A DNA stretch of 64,000 nt from positions 372,001 to 436,000 of the forward strand of contig CAVPFB010000004.1 of NCBI GenBank assembly GCA_963703665.1, read 5' to 3'. This document shows, piece by piece, positions 63,840 through 64,000 of the stretch (position 1 is its first letter; each line of letters starts with the position of its first letter). The position numbers and the translations under genes are program-made. The stretch comes from AP-15 sp963703665. Its GTDB lineage: Bacteria > Pseudomonadota > Alphaproteobacteria > ATCC43930 > CGMCC-115725. The notes under the pieces are model-generated. The model was not told the DNA's origin. It did not search any database and saw nothing but the letters and a program-made list of their open reading frames with translations.

Positions 63840-64000
63840 CAGGACTTTCCCGAAATGGCGCGCCGTTCGGCGCTCGTATAGCCGAGGGCAGTTTATAGGG
63901 CCGTTTTGCGCGCGGCGTCAGGGGCCGAGCCGCAACGATGCTTGCCTCAGGCACGGGTATTGGCGACGCTCGCTTAGATGCGGTTGGGGAAGGCAGCGAG

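Overview
The window looks like chromosome of a GC-rich alphaproteobacterium. Supporting signs are a short (443-residue) prolyl-tRNA synthetase, the order proS - GFA protein - conserved small protein - lolC - lolD, an ATP synthase F0 operon (atpI-B-E-X-F) separate from F1, an mdh-sucC-sucD block, and many XRE, LysR and GMC genes with GC-rich codons. The order cannot be fixed from sequence alone; Rhodospirillales or Hyphomicrobiales are plausible (inference).

Layout. 1-9050: tail of a cysQ-like gene, an exported-protein fragment, a frameshifted HpcH/HpaI aldolase, a His-rich XRE regulator with a His-rich metal-permease-like gene and a palindromic operator candidate, a class V aminotransferase, proS and the lolCD operon. 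9146-18181: LysR regulator, a FecR-domain surface protein next to a Slam-like TPR/barrel exporter, a PaaK-like ligase followed by a candidate small RNA, a lactonase-like propeller and a GST. 18252-24129: F0 ATP synthase operon, then mdh-sucCD. 24228-32454: SRAP protein, two GMC oxidoreductases, MmgE/PrpD, and a decayed GloVer-repeat gene next to a broken IS1182-type transposase. 32487-39300: remnants of a mobile region (DUF932, small plasmid-type genes, a RecD2-like helicase fragment) surrounding two intact secreted-protein genes. 39308-53627: a surface-glycan cluster of sulfotransferase-like proteins, GT4, GT9 and TPR-GT fusions, FkbM and other methyltransferases, and a secreted beta-helix protein. 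53818-55050: GlcG/HbpS and DUF2161 genes. 55100-60733: a graveyard of at least five broken IS elements. 61138-63839: a SoxR gene with a clear SoxR box, a divergent VOC-NIPSNAP-hydrolase operon, and a cupin.

Genes that probably work together: the XRE regulator and permease (metal homeostasis); the Slam-like exporter and its FecR/barrel neighbour (surface display); the F0 genes; mdh-sucCD (TCA cycle); the glycan cluster, in which three genes share an N-terminal DUF4214-like module; and SoxR with its adjacent operon.

Caveat. Many genes, including the housekeeping genes sucD and atpX, carry single-base indels whose correction restores the expected protein exactly. Much of the apparent gene breakage is therefore probably residual sequencing error. 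The IS remnants, which have large internal deletions, are genuinely decayed. I saw no tRNA, rRNA or CRISPR array.
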